From Ascarosepion bandense (taxonomy: Eukaryota > Mollusca > Cephalopoda > Sepiida > Sepiidae), in NCBI GenBank assembly GCA_037127315.1, contig JBBBDQ010001028.1, positions 3,884,501 through 3,948,500 of the forward strand: 64,000 bases of DNA, in the 5' to 3' direction. The position numbers and the translations under genes were made by a program. Below are positions 11,205 through 22,363 of this stretch, piece by piece (positions within the stretch are counted from its first letter, which is position 1; each line of letters opens with the position of its first letter). Below the pieces are notes generated by a model that worked only from the letters and a program-made list of their open reading frames with translations, made no database searches and was not told the origin of the DNA.

Positions 11205-11961
11205 TTCTTAAATCTCTCGAAGATCATTATCATAGAACTTCTTAAGCCTGATTCTCTAGCAGATCCTTATTGTAAGAATTCCATCCCATGATTTTTTCTG
11301 TGATCATTAGAGAAGGAATTTTAGACTGATTCTCTATGTAATCGTTATCGTAAGAATTCAAGTTCCTGCTTTTTTCGGAGATCATTATCATAGGAATTTC
11401 CAACCCTGATTCTCTCGGAGATCATTATAGTAAGGATCGTAACTCCTTATTATCTCTGACATAATTAACGTATGAATTCTAGACTGTGATTTCCTTTGAG
11501 ATCATTGTCTTTGGAATCGTAGACCTTAATTTTCATAGAATATCATTATCGTAGAAATGCTAACCCCTGATTCTCTAGGATATCATTATCGTAGCAATTA
11601 TCGACCATGATTCTCTCGAATATCATAATCATAAAAATTCTTGCCCTTGATTCTTTCAGAGATCCTTATCTGAAATATTCTAGATTCTGATTGTCTCGGA
11701 GATCATCGCAGTAATTCTAGTCTCTGATTCCATATGAGATCATTATTGCGGGAATTCTAGTTCTTGTCTCTCTCGAATATCATTATTGTTGGAATTTCTC
11801 ACCATGTTTCTTTCGCAGATCTTTATCTGAGGAATTTTCGGCCCTGATTGTCTAGAACTTTAACGTAGGAAGACATAATGCTAATTCCTAGCGAGATCAT
11901 TATTGTAGCGTGTCTAAGACATGATTAGATATCATTATCGTCGGAATTCTTAACTCTGATC
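11205..11961 (+). repeat. 40-bp satellite array, left part
   Basis: About 19 diverged copies of a 40-bp unit carry the landmarks GATCATTATCGTAGGAATTC, TAGACCCTGATT and CTCTCGGA. The array continues in the same phase family beyond the hAT element at 14153. Within-array divergence is high, so homogenisation is old. Confidence 0.93.
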
Positions 11962-11969
11962 CCCTAGAT
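11962..11969 (+). repeat. 8-bp target-site duplication, left copy
   Basis: CCCTAGAT directly precedes the hAT element, and an identical copy follows it at 14153-14160. Eight base pairs is the length made by hAT transposases. Confidence 0.92.
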
Positions 11970-14152
11970 GAGTGATTCTCAACCGGGGGCAAATCGCCCC
12001 CTTGGAAGCAAAAATCAAATTTTGTAAGCAAAAATGCTGTATTCGATAAGCCATCATTTTTTTCTCAATTGAAACACAATAATTATGCTTCTGGTGTGAT
12101 GCAATTGATGTAAATTACATGTTTAAAAATAGATGCTTGGGATGACAGTTGTACGCGCATATTTATTTAGTACACATGCGCATACACTTGTCTAGTACAA
12201 CTGGCTGCCGCGTTATCAGATGCTCTCTAGTTGCATTAATACATTCGATCGAATCATTTATAATGACTCATTTATTACTTACATTTTTACTCTTCTTACT
12301 ATACCATATTACTATAAATATACAGTGCTCGCTTGAGATTGACGTTCTTTTTCTTAACCGTCGGACACAAATATAATAGTTTAATGTTTACTAATTTGCA
12401 TTTGCTCACATCCACTTTTTATGGCAAGTTCGACGAAAAAGAAGTGTCCACAGTATATCTATGAGTAATTACAATATGATTTTCTCAAGAACCCTACAAA
12501 CCCAAAACGGCACTTTTGTCTCATGTGTCATCAATCTTTTTTCTAATGAAGTTATGAAGCCTTCTTTGACCACATGAAAAGAAAACACCTTAAAAGTTTC
12601 CGTAAGCCTATAAAATATTTTGAGAGATTGGAAACTGATTTTGAATATCGTAGTACTGTTAAATCATTATTTAGGAAGCAGACAAATTTAATGATGATTG
12701 ACTGATGTCTTCCTACAAAATTTCAGAAATAATTGCAAAAACAGGTAGTGCACAATTATTGATAATATGGCATTTTTACGATTTTTTGATAAAAACTATG
12801 CTTTACAAGAAGATTTATTATTTTTAAAACTGTTAGAAACTAACCCAACGGGAGCTTCCATATTTTCCACAGTTAAATCTTTTTTAAAGAAAAAATCATT
12901 CCATATTGTAAAGGTTTAGTGTCATGTGCTACTGATGGTGCAATGTCTATGGTTGGAAAGCACAAGGGTTTTATATCTCATTTGAAAAAGTTGTGTCCTG
13001 ATATTCTATTTATATAATCGGTGCTACACAGACATCAGCTCGTAGTCAAAAATATAAACCCTATTCTTAATCAGTCACTGAACTGTGTTATAAAAACAAT
13101 AAACAAAATTAAGTATAACAGTACATGTAACCATCTTTTTCGAAACTTTTGTATCAAAGCTGATGAACAATATATCTCATTTTTCATACCGATATCTGTT
13201 TGCTATCTAAAAAAAGTTGCTTGGAAAGATTTGTAAACTTATTTAATACAATAGTTGTATTCTTATGCACAAAAACATTCAGACTTAACTAACTTAATTT
13301 AAGCTCGAAAGAAGAACATACACTATGTTATTCAAGCTTTCTTTAAGCTGAATGAAGTCTCTCTCATGCTGCAAGGAAAATGATAACACCGATAGACGGT
13401 GTAATGAGAGCTTTTGTTGAAAAACTTAATCTTTATAAAGTTAATTTAAAACTAAGACAGTATCATAATATATCAGAATCAGCAGAAATTGATTTATGTG
13501 AAAATGGCATTAGTATATATTGCGACCATCTGTAAGCATTGAAACATTATTTGGAAAGCAGATTTGCCGATTTATTTATCTATTCAGTCATGGATGATTG
13601 GCCCATTTGATTGTGATACTCACAGTACACATAAAAATATTCAGAAGGAAATCATGCAATGAAGAATTTCAAATTAAGTTAAAAATAGAAACATTGTCTG
13701 AATTTTGCATTCAAACACTGCAAAATTGCTATATACTAATTTGTGCTCACAAATGTCGAAAATTCTTTTGTATTTCTCGACATATCATGACGAAAGTGGA
13801 TTTAGTACTGTTAATCACATTTTCAGAAGGAAAGAAACATATTTGAAATTATTTCATGTGGGGATATTCATATCTGTTTGAGTAACATTAAGCCAGATAT
13901 TGAATTTTTAACGAAACATCATGAAACTTGGCTCACAGTAAGTAGTACTTTTTCTTAATTTAAATTTAGAATAAAATTTTATTTTAATTTAGTTCGTTTT
14001 TTCTTTTCTTTTTTTGCATTTACATGTTCAAAATTTCTTAGTGTTGACTAGTCACAATTATATTATAATTAAGATTCGTTATCATATTTTGGTGGGCTTA
14101 CGTCAAAATTAAGTTTTGTGGGCGATGACCTGGAAAAGGTTGAGAACCACTG
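11970..14152 (+). mobile_element. hAT-superfamily DNA transposon, dead, inserted in the satellite
   Basis: The left end reads GAGTGATTCTCAACC. The right end, complemented, is CAGTGGTTCTCAACC: 13 of 15 bases match, and it is a typical hAT terminus. An identical 8-bp duplication flanks the 2183-bp element, so both edges are exact. It carries a BED-finger transposase broken by stops and frameshifts. Removing the element and one duplication rejoins a continuous satellite, so the satellite is older than the insertion. Confidence 0.94.
12421..13930 (+). pseudogene. hAT transposase with BED zinc finger (ZBED/SCAND3-like), broken
   Basis: The transposase would cut and rejoin hAT ends in the nucleus. 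Its likely start is the ATG at 12421 (MASSTKKKCPQYIYE), followed by a stop at 12466. A BED-type finger follows, with FCLMCHQSF, a one-base frameshift, then HMKRKHLK giving the H-x4-H pair. Near 12900-12990, VSCATDGAMSMVGKHKGF carries the conserved catalytic Asp (TDGA..M.G). VLHRHQLVVK (13021 on) is the usual C/IHR motif, followed by INKIKYNSTCNHLF. Near the end, GFSTVNHIFRRKETYLKLF matches the C-terminal hAT dimerisation region. At least three stops and two frameshifts make it non-functional. Subfamily assignment is approximate. Confidence 0.85.
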
Positions 14153-14160
14153 CCCTAGAT
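14153..14160 (+). repeat. 8-bp target-site duplication, right copy
   Basis: CCCTAGAT is identical to 11962-11969 and directly follows the right hAT end. Confidence 0.92.
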
Positions 14161-14842
14161 CATTATCGTATCAATTCTAATCCATGATTGTCTCGGAAAT
14201 CATTGTCGTACGAATTCTAGACTTTGATTCCCTATCTAATCAATTCTAGACTCTGAATCTCTCGTCTAGATCATTATCGTGGGAATTTTAGTCCCTGGTT
14301 CACTCGGAAGTAATTATTGTAGTAATTGTAGACCCTGATACTCTCGAAAATTATTATCGTAGGAATTCTAGACCCTGATCTTTTTGGATATCATTATCAT
14401 AGAATTTCTTGCCTGTGATTCTCTCTTAGATCATTGTCGTAAAAACTCTAAACTGTGATTCCCTATTAGATAATTATCGCAGGAATTGTAAACCCTGAAT
14501 ATCTCGGAGATTTATTCTTTCAGATTGATTCTTATCTCTGATTCCCTACGAGTTCTTTGTTTTAGAAATGCTAGCCCCTGATTCTCTTAGATATCATTAC
14601 CGTCGAGGTTCTAGACTCTGATTCACTCGATCATTATTCGATGAATTCTAAATCCCGTATATCTCTGAAATAATTATCAGAGGAATGCTTATTCCTGATT
14701 CGCTAGAAGATCACTATCTTGGGAATTCTCGACCCTGATTCTCTCGGATACCATTATGGTAGGAATTCTAGACCCTAATTTCCTAGAAGATAATTATCGT
14801 AGGAATTTTAAACACTGATTCACTCAGTGATCATTATCATAT
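14153..14842 (+). repeat. 40-bp satellite array, right part
   Basis: About 17 further copies of the same 40-bp unit (GATCATTATCGTAGGAATTC and TAGACCCTGATTCTCTCGG landmarks) continue on the far side of the hAT insertion and fade out after 14840. Confidence 0.93.
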
Positions 14843-16780
14843 CATGACGGAAGGTTGTATCCACTACCCTCTATCATTAACTGATAGAAGTTACCATTGG
14901 AAATTTTTTTTTTTTGTTTCATTACATTCTTTAATTTTGAAAATTATTTCATTATACTAAAGGTTTTAAAATTACGTAAGTGGATGTCATGATATTGTAA
15001 ATCTTTGGCTAACCGCCACTAAATTATTTTGTTAAAGTGTGTTGGCATAAACACAACTGGAACACGTGTTATACCACATCGATTCCGGATTTGCTTGCTG
15101 TCTCATTCGTTTTAAATATATATTGAGTCCGATACGCAATTGACTGATAATATCTGCCATTGAAAATATATATTAGATATTAGTTTTACTGAAAGAATAT
15201 GTCTACTTGACCAACGTATATGTTATCCTAATGTTTGCCCAGGTTTTATGCAGTAATGGTTGTATCTGTAGATATTACTATACATAACCATTGTATGATT
15301 TTACAGTAAATAATAGTTTCTCAACGAGAGCATGTGTTAATGTGCATGTACGTACGTGTGTGTAGTCTAGGTAAAACATAGAGTGGCTTCTTTTATTAAT
15401 CCATTTGAAAGTTACTTCCAGAAAACTTTAACTTTTACTTTCACTTTCACTTTCACTTAGAGTTTTTTTCATTTCTTATTGACACTCTTGCGCTTTATTG
15501 ACGCTCTTGTGCTTTTATTCGTGACATAAAAGAATGGAGAAATGATAGAGGTAGGAAAATGTTGCCGCTATCGTTTTATCTGTGAAAACGAAACTAAAAT
15601 TAAATTATTTCCTTTTTGCCACCGAAATATTCACACTTTATTCATTATATCATTAAGTAATTTTCAAGATTTTGATTCTGCTTTGCTCATAATTTTCTCC
15701 ACGTCCAATCGCAGTTGCATTTGTTTACTTCATTTTCACATTGCACTTTACAAGTTGCTTAATATTTTAACACTTTCTCCGACATAGTGACCGACTTATA
15801 TAGAACAAGAGGCAAGCTCTTTTAGTAGTTTTTCATTTATTTGAAAGGGTCTGACGTGCAAAAGTGTGCGGAGACTTATTTCCTAACCAATTAGAAAAGT
15901 CGACTGGCGATCTGAACAGTCGGTGATGGATCTAGATAGAAGCTTTTTCAAACCACAGAGACAAAGTGGAACTTCATCGAAGACGCCACATGCAGAACCA
16001 TTTGTTTAATACTGAATGCATTTGCTCCGATATTGCGTTGATCTAATACTGAATGCTACTTGCTTCGATATTGTGTTGATCTAATCAAACCTATGGGAAT
16101 CCTTCTTGCATGAGAGCACCACGTTGACTTATTTGCAGTGAGTAGCTATAGTCACATGCTAATAAGTAACATAACTGTCCAATAAACAAAATTGATCAAA
16201 GTTTGTTGTAAATAATAACAAGAAAAAGAAAATAAAAGAACAGATAAAAAATAATAGGCTAACAATATATGAAAAGCAAATTAGAAGTAATAATACAGAC
16301 AACAGTAATATGGCAAAAGGTTCACAAACTAACAATTGGGGTTGACACACAAAGTTGAGACAAACGGTCGTAGCGTTCTCTCTTCAAGGCAAAACAAATC
16401 GGGACTGAGTTAGTTAAAACTAGGAAGCGGCCTATTTTATTGACGAGCAATAAATCACAGTATGCATCTATGTGCTTCTGACTATAAATTGGTGAGGGGC
16501 AAGTGTTTTATAATCATTCCTAGTAATTAAAACCAACAACTGTATTAGAAAAAAACTCGACATCGACGACGACGATTGACAGAAACATAATGCTCAGACA
16601 TATTGACAATTTTAATGAATGAATGTTTTAATCTTGTTGCCATTATTATTATTATTATTATTATTTGCAAGTCACTGTTAATCTTTAGTAGTGAAACTTT
16701 TATCTGTTTTACAGCCCTCCTTCAATATTCGCACTCACTTCGACTGTCTCTATTTTAGCTGTTTAAACAAAGTACGGATG
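14843..16780. other. No recognisable gene
   Basis: AT-rich sequence with a short (TTTCAC)n run near 15430 and an (ATT)n run at 16644-16666. No coding or RNA feature is supported. Confidence 0.45.
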
Positions 16781-17083
16781 TGCGTTGTGGTGCAGTGTAT
16801 ATCGGCTCGGAACGAGAAATCGGGGAACCGAGTTCGAATTCCAGTTGAATTCCTTGCATTAATTTACACGCAAATACCCTTGGAAAGATAGTAATCTGTC
16901 TCTTCCCTCCAGTTATGGGTTAAAAACAGGACATATTAGGTTCTATAGCTTTTGCTGGCAACCAGTCTACGGCAGAAAATAATGGTAACCTACTGCGGGA
17001 TAATATTCTACTCAGTCAGTCATGTCTCTTTCAAAACAGGATCACCAAAGCGTGTATCACATATGGCACTTAACTGACTGAAT
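16781..17083 (+). mobile_element. tRNA-derived SINE, family 1, near full length
   Basis: The head is GTGGTGCAGTGTATATCGGC (A-box region) and GAGTTCGAATTCCAGTT (B box). It is followed by a long tRNA-unrelated body with AGTTATGGGTTAAA, GGCAACCAGTCTACGGCAGA, AACCTACTGCGGGA and the terminal CACTTAACTGACTG. The other copies in the window share this order, so a consensus of about 300 bp can be drawn. It is followed after about 30 bp by a LINE 3' end. Confidence 0.9.
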
Positions 17084-17106
17084 CTTAAAGCTAAAATTAT
17101 CACATT

Positions 17107-17655
17107 TTGGTATTCCGAAGGAGAATTGGCATGGCAAAGGACGCGTTCCAGAAGATGAGCAAAATACTAACACACAGGAAGATCTCAATAGAAACGAAGA
17201 AAAGAGTGCTGGACTGCTACGTGATGTCAGTTCTTCAGTACGGCTGTGAATGCTGGACAATATCATCGAAAATGAGGACAAAACTGGAAGCGGCCGAAAT
17301 GTGGTTCTACAGAAGGATGCTACGGATATCGTGGACTGAGCATACAAGCAACGATGAAGTGTTAGAAAGAATGGCAACAAAAAGGAAATTGATGCTGAGC
17401 ATCAGGAAGAGACAACTGAAGTTCCTGGGATACGCAATGAGGAAGGAGAGCCTGGAGAACCTGATACTGACTGGACAGATAGAAGGAAGGAGAGACAGAG
17501 GAAGGCAGCGGATAACATATCTGCAGAGTCTGATCAGGTGGATGACGGAACGGGGGTTGCCAGGAGCAACAGGAGCAAACATACTAAGAGCCACAAGGGA
17601 TAGAGAGACGTGGAGATCCATGATCGCCTACGTCCTGAAGGGACAGGGCACATAG
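17107..17655 (+). pseudogene. LINE reverse-transcriptase C-terminal fragment, open frame intact
   Basis: This 182-codon open frame is the end of a non-LTR retrotransposon polyprotein of the type common in invertebrate genomes. It starts with RRRIGMAKDAFQKMSKIL and continues with ETKKRVLDCYVMSVLQYGCE and CWTISSKMR. Next come AAEMWFYRRMLRISW, SNDEVLERM, IRKRQLKFLGYAMRKE, TGQIEGRRDRGRQRITYL and RDRETWRSMIAYV, all in the family order. The catalytic palm (YADD) would lie upstream and is missing. The ATG is an internal methionine, so this is a 5'-truncated copy and not a gene start. It has no stops over 549 bp, unlike the sibling at 60.6-61.5 kb, so it is the youngest LINE copy here. A (GAA)n tail at 17655-17670 marks the 3' end. 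Confidence 0.88.
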
Positions 17656-17672
17656 AAGAAGAAGAAGATTTT
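17114..17672 (+). mobile_element. 5'-truncated LINE insertion ending in (GAA)4
   Basis: Homology with the sister copy at 60.93 kb begins at TCCGAAGGAGAATTGGCATG, so the 5' truncation point is near 17114. The 3' end CTGAAGGGACAGGGCACATA is followed by GAAGAAGAAG. Simple-repeat 3' tails instead of poly(A) are typical of RTE/CR1-type LINEs. Confidence 0.8.
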
Positions 17673-18067
17673 GCACTAAAATTATATCCAAACAAATATG
17701 AATTTGCCTAGTCTTCGTTTAATCACTAAAATGCTTGTTATTTTTATTTTCTATTTGTTAAAAAAACTTATGTGTTAGAAATTCATCTTGTTGACAAAAA
17801 TGTTACCGCATTTATTTTATTTTTGCAACTATCATCTTTGAAATTTGAAATGAAGTTAATTTCTTTATTTGCTAATATATTCAACTACGAAACAAACACG
17901 AAATTCTTTCGCAATGGTAATAAGGCAGAATCATTAAATTTCAGTCGGAGAACAAGTGAAGATCACTCATATCAGAAAACAAACGAAACAATAGTTAAAG
18001 GATTTCCTTATGCCCAAGACAATTTAGAAGCAACAGAAAAATTGTCTCTTTCAGTTAATGAGGTGTT
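17673..18067. other. No recognisable gene
   Basis: Contains part of a 111-codon open frame (17772-18107) whose 3' end lies inside a SINE. It has no domain I recognise and I regard it as chance. Confidence 0.4.
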
Positions 18068-18182
18068 CGATTTTTGTCTCGCTATATCATTTATGAATGA
18101 GTATTAAGTTCGATCCCCACTGGTTGTCCCATACTTTTGGCCTTGTGCTACATCTAAGCTGCGCTTAGAAAATCACTATGAA
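18068..18182 (+). mobile_element. tRNA-derived SINE, family 2, 5'-truncated
   Basis: Begins at TTTTGTCTCGCTATATCATT (anticodon-arm part of the head). The B box AAGTTCGATCCCCACT is at 18106-18121, followed by the body GTCCCATACTTTTGGCCTTG and the tail CTTAGAAAATCACTATGAAG. Confidence 0.75.
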
Positions 18183-19069
18183 GTGTTCGATTCGAACCAA
18201 GGTTGAGCGAATAGCCGTATTAAATAATAAATTCTTATTAGATGCCATTGAATAAGAATGAGCGGGGATATTTTATTTGTGGTTAGAATTCCAATTAGGC
18301 TTCGAGGCAAGAATTAGAATTTTAAAGTTTTAATTATCTTTACGCTTCCAAAGACATTTTTCAAGTAAAATCTTCAAGATTGTGCCCCCCGAGCTATATA
18401 GGCAGTTGCTAAAGATAAAGATGGCATCTTCATCAGTTGAAAACTCAGAACAATTCGAAATATATTTGCCAAAAGATGTACGAACTAGGGAAAAATTGAG
18501 ACGATTTATATTCCGGTCCTGTGAATGATGACAATGATCCAGATGAGAGAAACTCGGAAGACTCATTGCCACTTGAACCTCAAGTATGCTACAGCAATAC
18601 TCAGCCCTGGGTGATGACGATGATGATGATGATGATGATGATGATTGTATCTGTATCCTTAGAGTAGACCATTGTTTAGATATGTATTCATTTGCCCTCT
18701 TTTCCTCGTTTAACTATTTAAAAGTTTACAGGGTAAGAAAAAGCTTATGTAAGACATCCCACAACGCAATGTGACTTCCGCCCAGGTGAAGACCAGTTAA
18801 AAGATTTGGAGGGATTTTTGTGTTGTAAAGAATTGGACCTCAGGAATCCTTTGATACTGTTACGGCGCACGTGTAAATTTATTTTCCAAACTTTCGCGTA
18901 CAATTTATGAACTTTATAAAACCCTTTATTTGAAAGTTATTACTATTAATTGTTATGTTTAAAACCCTTTTATTTTACCATTTGACTGTTTTGAATTACA
19001 ATAAAACAAACATTCAGTCAAACATCAGTCGAGACTTGTGTTTTTAATTTTCGACCAGAAAAAAAACAT
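18183..19069. other. No recognisable gene
   Basis: Unassigned sequence around the (GAT)n run. Confidence 0.4.
18612..18645 (+). repeat. (GAT)n microsatellite
   Basis: About ten GAT units. An Asp-rich open frame across it is a repeat by-product. Confidence 0.9.
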
Positions 19070-19266
19070 CAAAGAGCTGCTATAATGGTGAAAAATAGAA
19101 GAAGAAATTATGAAAGATAACAGCGGGGAAAAAGAATGAAAGAAAACCTTATTGAAGATAAATCGCAAGAAAAAAAAGAAATGAATGAAAAATGCAAGAA
19201 GTGGAGATGGATGGGTAGAAGAACAATATAAAAGATGTAACACAAGGAAAATAAAGAAACAAACAA

Positions 19267-19302
<36 letters not shown>

Positions 19303-19700
19303 AAAAGAGGAGCAAAAATAAAAAAAATAAGAGGTTGAAAAGAAATTGCTGAAGACGAACGTGTGAACGTAGACGGGCGAAAAAGAAGAAGAGTAAATAC
19401 ATAAGCAGCTGAAAAGGAATTGCAAATGAGAAAGATGGCAAACAAGGAGAGGCAAGCGAACAAAAACAGAACAAAGTAAAAAGAAGAAAAAGAAAATTGT
19501 CAAAGCGAAAAGAAAAGAACAAAGTGAAAAGAAGAAGATGACAAGAATAAAAGAATAAATCGAAAAGAAGATGAATAAGAATGGGAGAAAAAAAGATAAG
19601 AAAAAAGAAAAAGAAGACCGAGATGATGACACCAAAGATGAGAACAAAGGAGAAAGGAAGAAAAGGGGAAAGAAGAAGTACTAAAAGAAGTAAAAGTCAA
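19070..19700 (+). repeat. 630-bp purine-rich tract with (GAAA)n core
   Basis: The plus strand is almost all A and G with scattered T and C, built from GAAAA, AAGAAG and GAAGAAA words and a pure (GAAA)10 run at 19265-19304. The long minus-strand open frames (Phe/Ser/Leu-rich) come from the absence of stop codons in CT-rich DNA and are not genes. Confidence 0.88.
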
Positions 19701-19978
19701 ATAAGAAATTGAAGGATGTGTAAAAATATAAAGTAAAAGAGCAAAAACCGTGATTGAAGCGTTAAAAATACAGAGAGCGATATTAAGCGGTGCTTTTACA
19801 AAGATTTCGACTTCGTTAGTTTCTGTAATTGGAGTCGAACACGTAACTTCCTTTGTTCACGCGTCAAAAGCAATCAGAACTGGATGTGTGCGATTTGTTG
19901 GGCTAAATATGTTAGGTAAAATGCAGTTCCCGGAAGACAACAAAGAGTGATAATCAAAGTCACGCACTTAGCAGGCAC

Positions 19979-19979
19979 G

Positions 19980-20010
<31 letters not shown>

Positions 20011-20046
20011 AGAGAGAGAGAGAGAGTGAGAGAGAGAGAGAGAGAG
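19979..20046 (+). repeat. (TA)n then (GA)n microsatellite
   Basis: About 30 bp of TA followed by about 37 bp of GA. Confidence 0.95.
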
Positions 20047-20196
20047 AAAAGAAGCTTTATGCATAACAGACATTTTGGTATTGTATATAACATTTCTTCA
20101 TATGACGCTTACCCACTGCTCTAAAATGTTATCTTTCAATGATTCTGACACTTTCATTTGCTCGTATTGCATTTTAAAGTGCTGTATTTGACAAAT

Positions 20197-20490
20197 ATGT
20201 GGTGAAATGGATATCGGCTCGGAATGAGAAATCGGAGAGCCAAGTTCGAATTCTAGTTCAATTCCTTGCATTCACTTACGCGCCAATACCCTTGGGTAAA
20301 CATGAATACATCTCTTCCCCCTCCAGCTATGGGTTGAATGGCAGGACAGATTGAGTTATATACCCTTAACCAGTCTACCATGGATATTAATGGCAACCTA
20401 CTTCGGAAAATTTTTCTGCCGAGCCAGTCATGGCCCGAAAGAGACATGATCGCCTAATCGTGTGTCAGGTTTGGTACTTAAGTGACTGAT
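20197..20490 (+). mobile_element. tRNA-derived SINE, family 1, full length
   Basis: Head GTGGTGAAATGGATATCGGC, B box AAGTTCGAATTCTAGTT, body AGCTATGGGTTGAATGGCAG and CCAGTCTACCATGGATATTA, end ACTTAAGTGACTGATG. Confidence 0.9.
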
Positions 20491-20502
20491 GTAGATAAAA
20501 AA

Positions 20503-20670
20503 TTGAGTAACAGGAAAGATTGGGTTCTATGGTCTTGATTGGCAACCAGTCTACCGAAGAAAGAAATGGCACCCTACTGCAGGAAAATCTTCTGCCTAAC
20601 CAGTCATGGATCGAAAGAGACATGATCGCCCAAGCATGTTTCACGTATGACACTTAACTGACTGACTGAT
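20503..20670 (+). mobile_element. tRNA-derived SINE, family 1, 3' half
   Basis: Starts mid-body (ATTGAGTAACAGGAAAGATT) and runs to ACTTAACTGACTGACTG. It follows the previous copy by about 12 bp in the same orientation, so the two look like a tandem pair with a partial second unit. Confidence 0.88.
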
Positions 20671-21035
20671 TTGACAAAAGCTAGCCGTTGACTTTTGGGC
20701 TTTATTTAACGAAAAAAACATCCCATCTTTTGAAATGATTAGACCAGTTTTAAGCAATACAAGTAGATGTTACTTTATTTACTAACACTTCCTGCGATAA
20801 TCTTCAATTGTTTATGCCTGGAAATTTCCACAATCTCAATACCCAACATTATAACATCTGAAACAACAGGTACAAACGAATAGTATCTGTAACAATATAT
20901 ATAATAATACACTTAATAATATAGTGTATCCAGGTATAGGCTTTCAGGTGCATATCATATAAGAGAGAATAAAGAAACTGATACAAGTGTTAGGAAAACT
21001 GTAAAAACAAAAATACATTTGATACTTCTTATATG

Positions 21036-21252
21036 TGAGTTGAGGTGCAGTGGATATCGGCTCGCAGCGAGTATTCGAAGAGCCTCTAGCTATCGAATAA
21101 ATAACAGGACATATTGGGTTCTGTAGCCTTGGATTACAACTAATCTAACGCAGAAAATAATGGCAACCTACTGCGGAAAAAATCTTCTGCCCAGTCTATT
21201 TTGAGACATGATCGCCTAAGCGTTTATCACATGAAGGATTTGACTGATTGAA
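21036..21252 (+). mobile_element. tRNA-derived SINE, family 1, internal deletion
   Basis: Has the head (GAGGTGCAGTGGATATCGGC) and the 3' half (TTGGGTTCTGTAGCCTTGGA to GATTTGACTGATTG). The B-box region and the central body, about 80 bp, are missing. Confidence 0.85.
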
Positions 21253-22280
21253 TAGATATGAAAAGTCTGAAAATATTTTGATTCGAAACAAAAGTTTATC
21301 GCATTTTAAATAAATTCCAAAGACAATATTTATATATTTATACACATATTTATTCAGTGAATATTATGTTCCACGACTTTTCCCAATCTTTAAGGCAGCT
21401 TCATGATTACATCCTCTCATAATTATCCTCTTTCCGGTTTATGAACTCGTCTAAGCTGTTTTTTCCAGGCTTTCTCAATAACTGAATTTTGTAGGGATTA
21501 AAATTAGTGATAATCAAAAGATACAAGTCAAAATGGCAAAAGTAGCACGGTATCATAGTTAATAACTCATACCAATTTCTTACGTAATTTTTGTTTGTTT
21601 AATCGTGGAGATTCATGCTTTCAGGTATTTTCAAATATTCTATAAATACGTGGAGTATTTCTGCGATAGCCCGTCTTGTGTGATCTAGATTTTTAATCGG
21701 TGTTTCGATATGGTCATCATCAAAGACGACAGAACTACGAGGACACTTTCTGTCATCCAGAAAAATATTCTTCTTCCTTACCTAGTAAACTACTTATGAA
21801 CAGTATTCTCTGCTATTGCACCATCTCCATAAAAAGCACATATCTTTTTCTTTTTTTCTTTTTTTTCTTTCAAATTTTACAGCAGTCTTTTATTTTTATC
21901 GAAAAAAAATAGCATCAATTAACGGAAATCACATTTCCTAACAGCTAAAATTTACAATCCATGCATGATATAGAAAGACACATTGAAATGTTATCTTTCG
22001 GAATAGGTCATAACTTTCAATCAGGTGTGAACGGAATGCGCATGTTCAATCATCACCTCGTGAAAAACTCTACCATCTTTTATTTCAGCGCAGTCGATAT
22101 GATAGAACGAAATGCAAGGACAGACACGAAAAACATATCAGCGGAGAGATATAAAGAGACTGAGTTGGTATATGGTTATAAATTATGTATTTTGATTATT
22201 GTATAAGCAATTTAAGACCGCACAAAAATATCTCATCATGAACGTTCAGATTTGGATCAAAAAGCATTTTTATCTATTTA
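21253..22280. other. No recognisable gene
   Basis: AT-rich sequence with a poly-pyrimidine run near 21845-21875. Open frames of 70-80 codons have no motif. Confidence 0.4.
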
Positions 22281-22303
22281 TCACTATTACTGTATATATA
22301 TAT

Positions 22304-22341
<38 letters not shown>

Positions 22342-22363
22342 AGAGAGAGAGAGAGAGAGAGAA
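22281..22363 (+). repeat. (TA)n then (GA)n microsatellite
   Basis: Interrupted TA followed by about 23 bp of GA. Confidence 0.95.

Noticed and set aside
17057..17621. Minus frames of 104-107 codons
   Set aside because: They are antisense shadows of the LINE reverse-transcriptase frame on the plus strand.
18586..18774. An Asp-rich 62-codon frame resembling an acidic N-terminus of piggyBac proteins
   Set aside because: The Asp run is a (GAT)n microsatellite and nothing transposase-like follows.
19025..19700. Several 100-179-codon Phe/Leu/Ser-rich minus frames that look like membrane proteins
   Set aside because: They are the complement of a purine-only tract, where stop codons are rare by composition. 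Overlapping frames are open at the same time.
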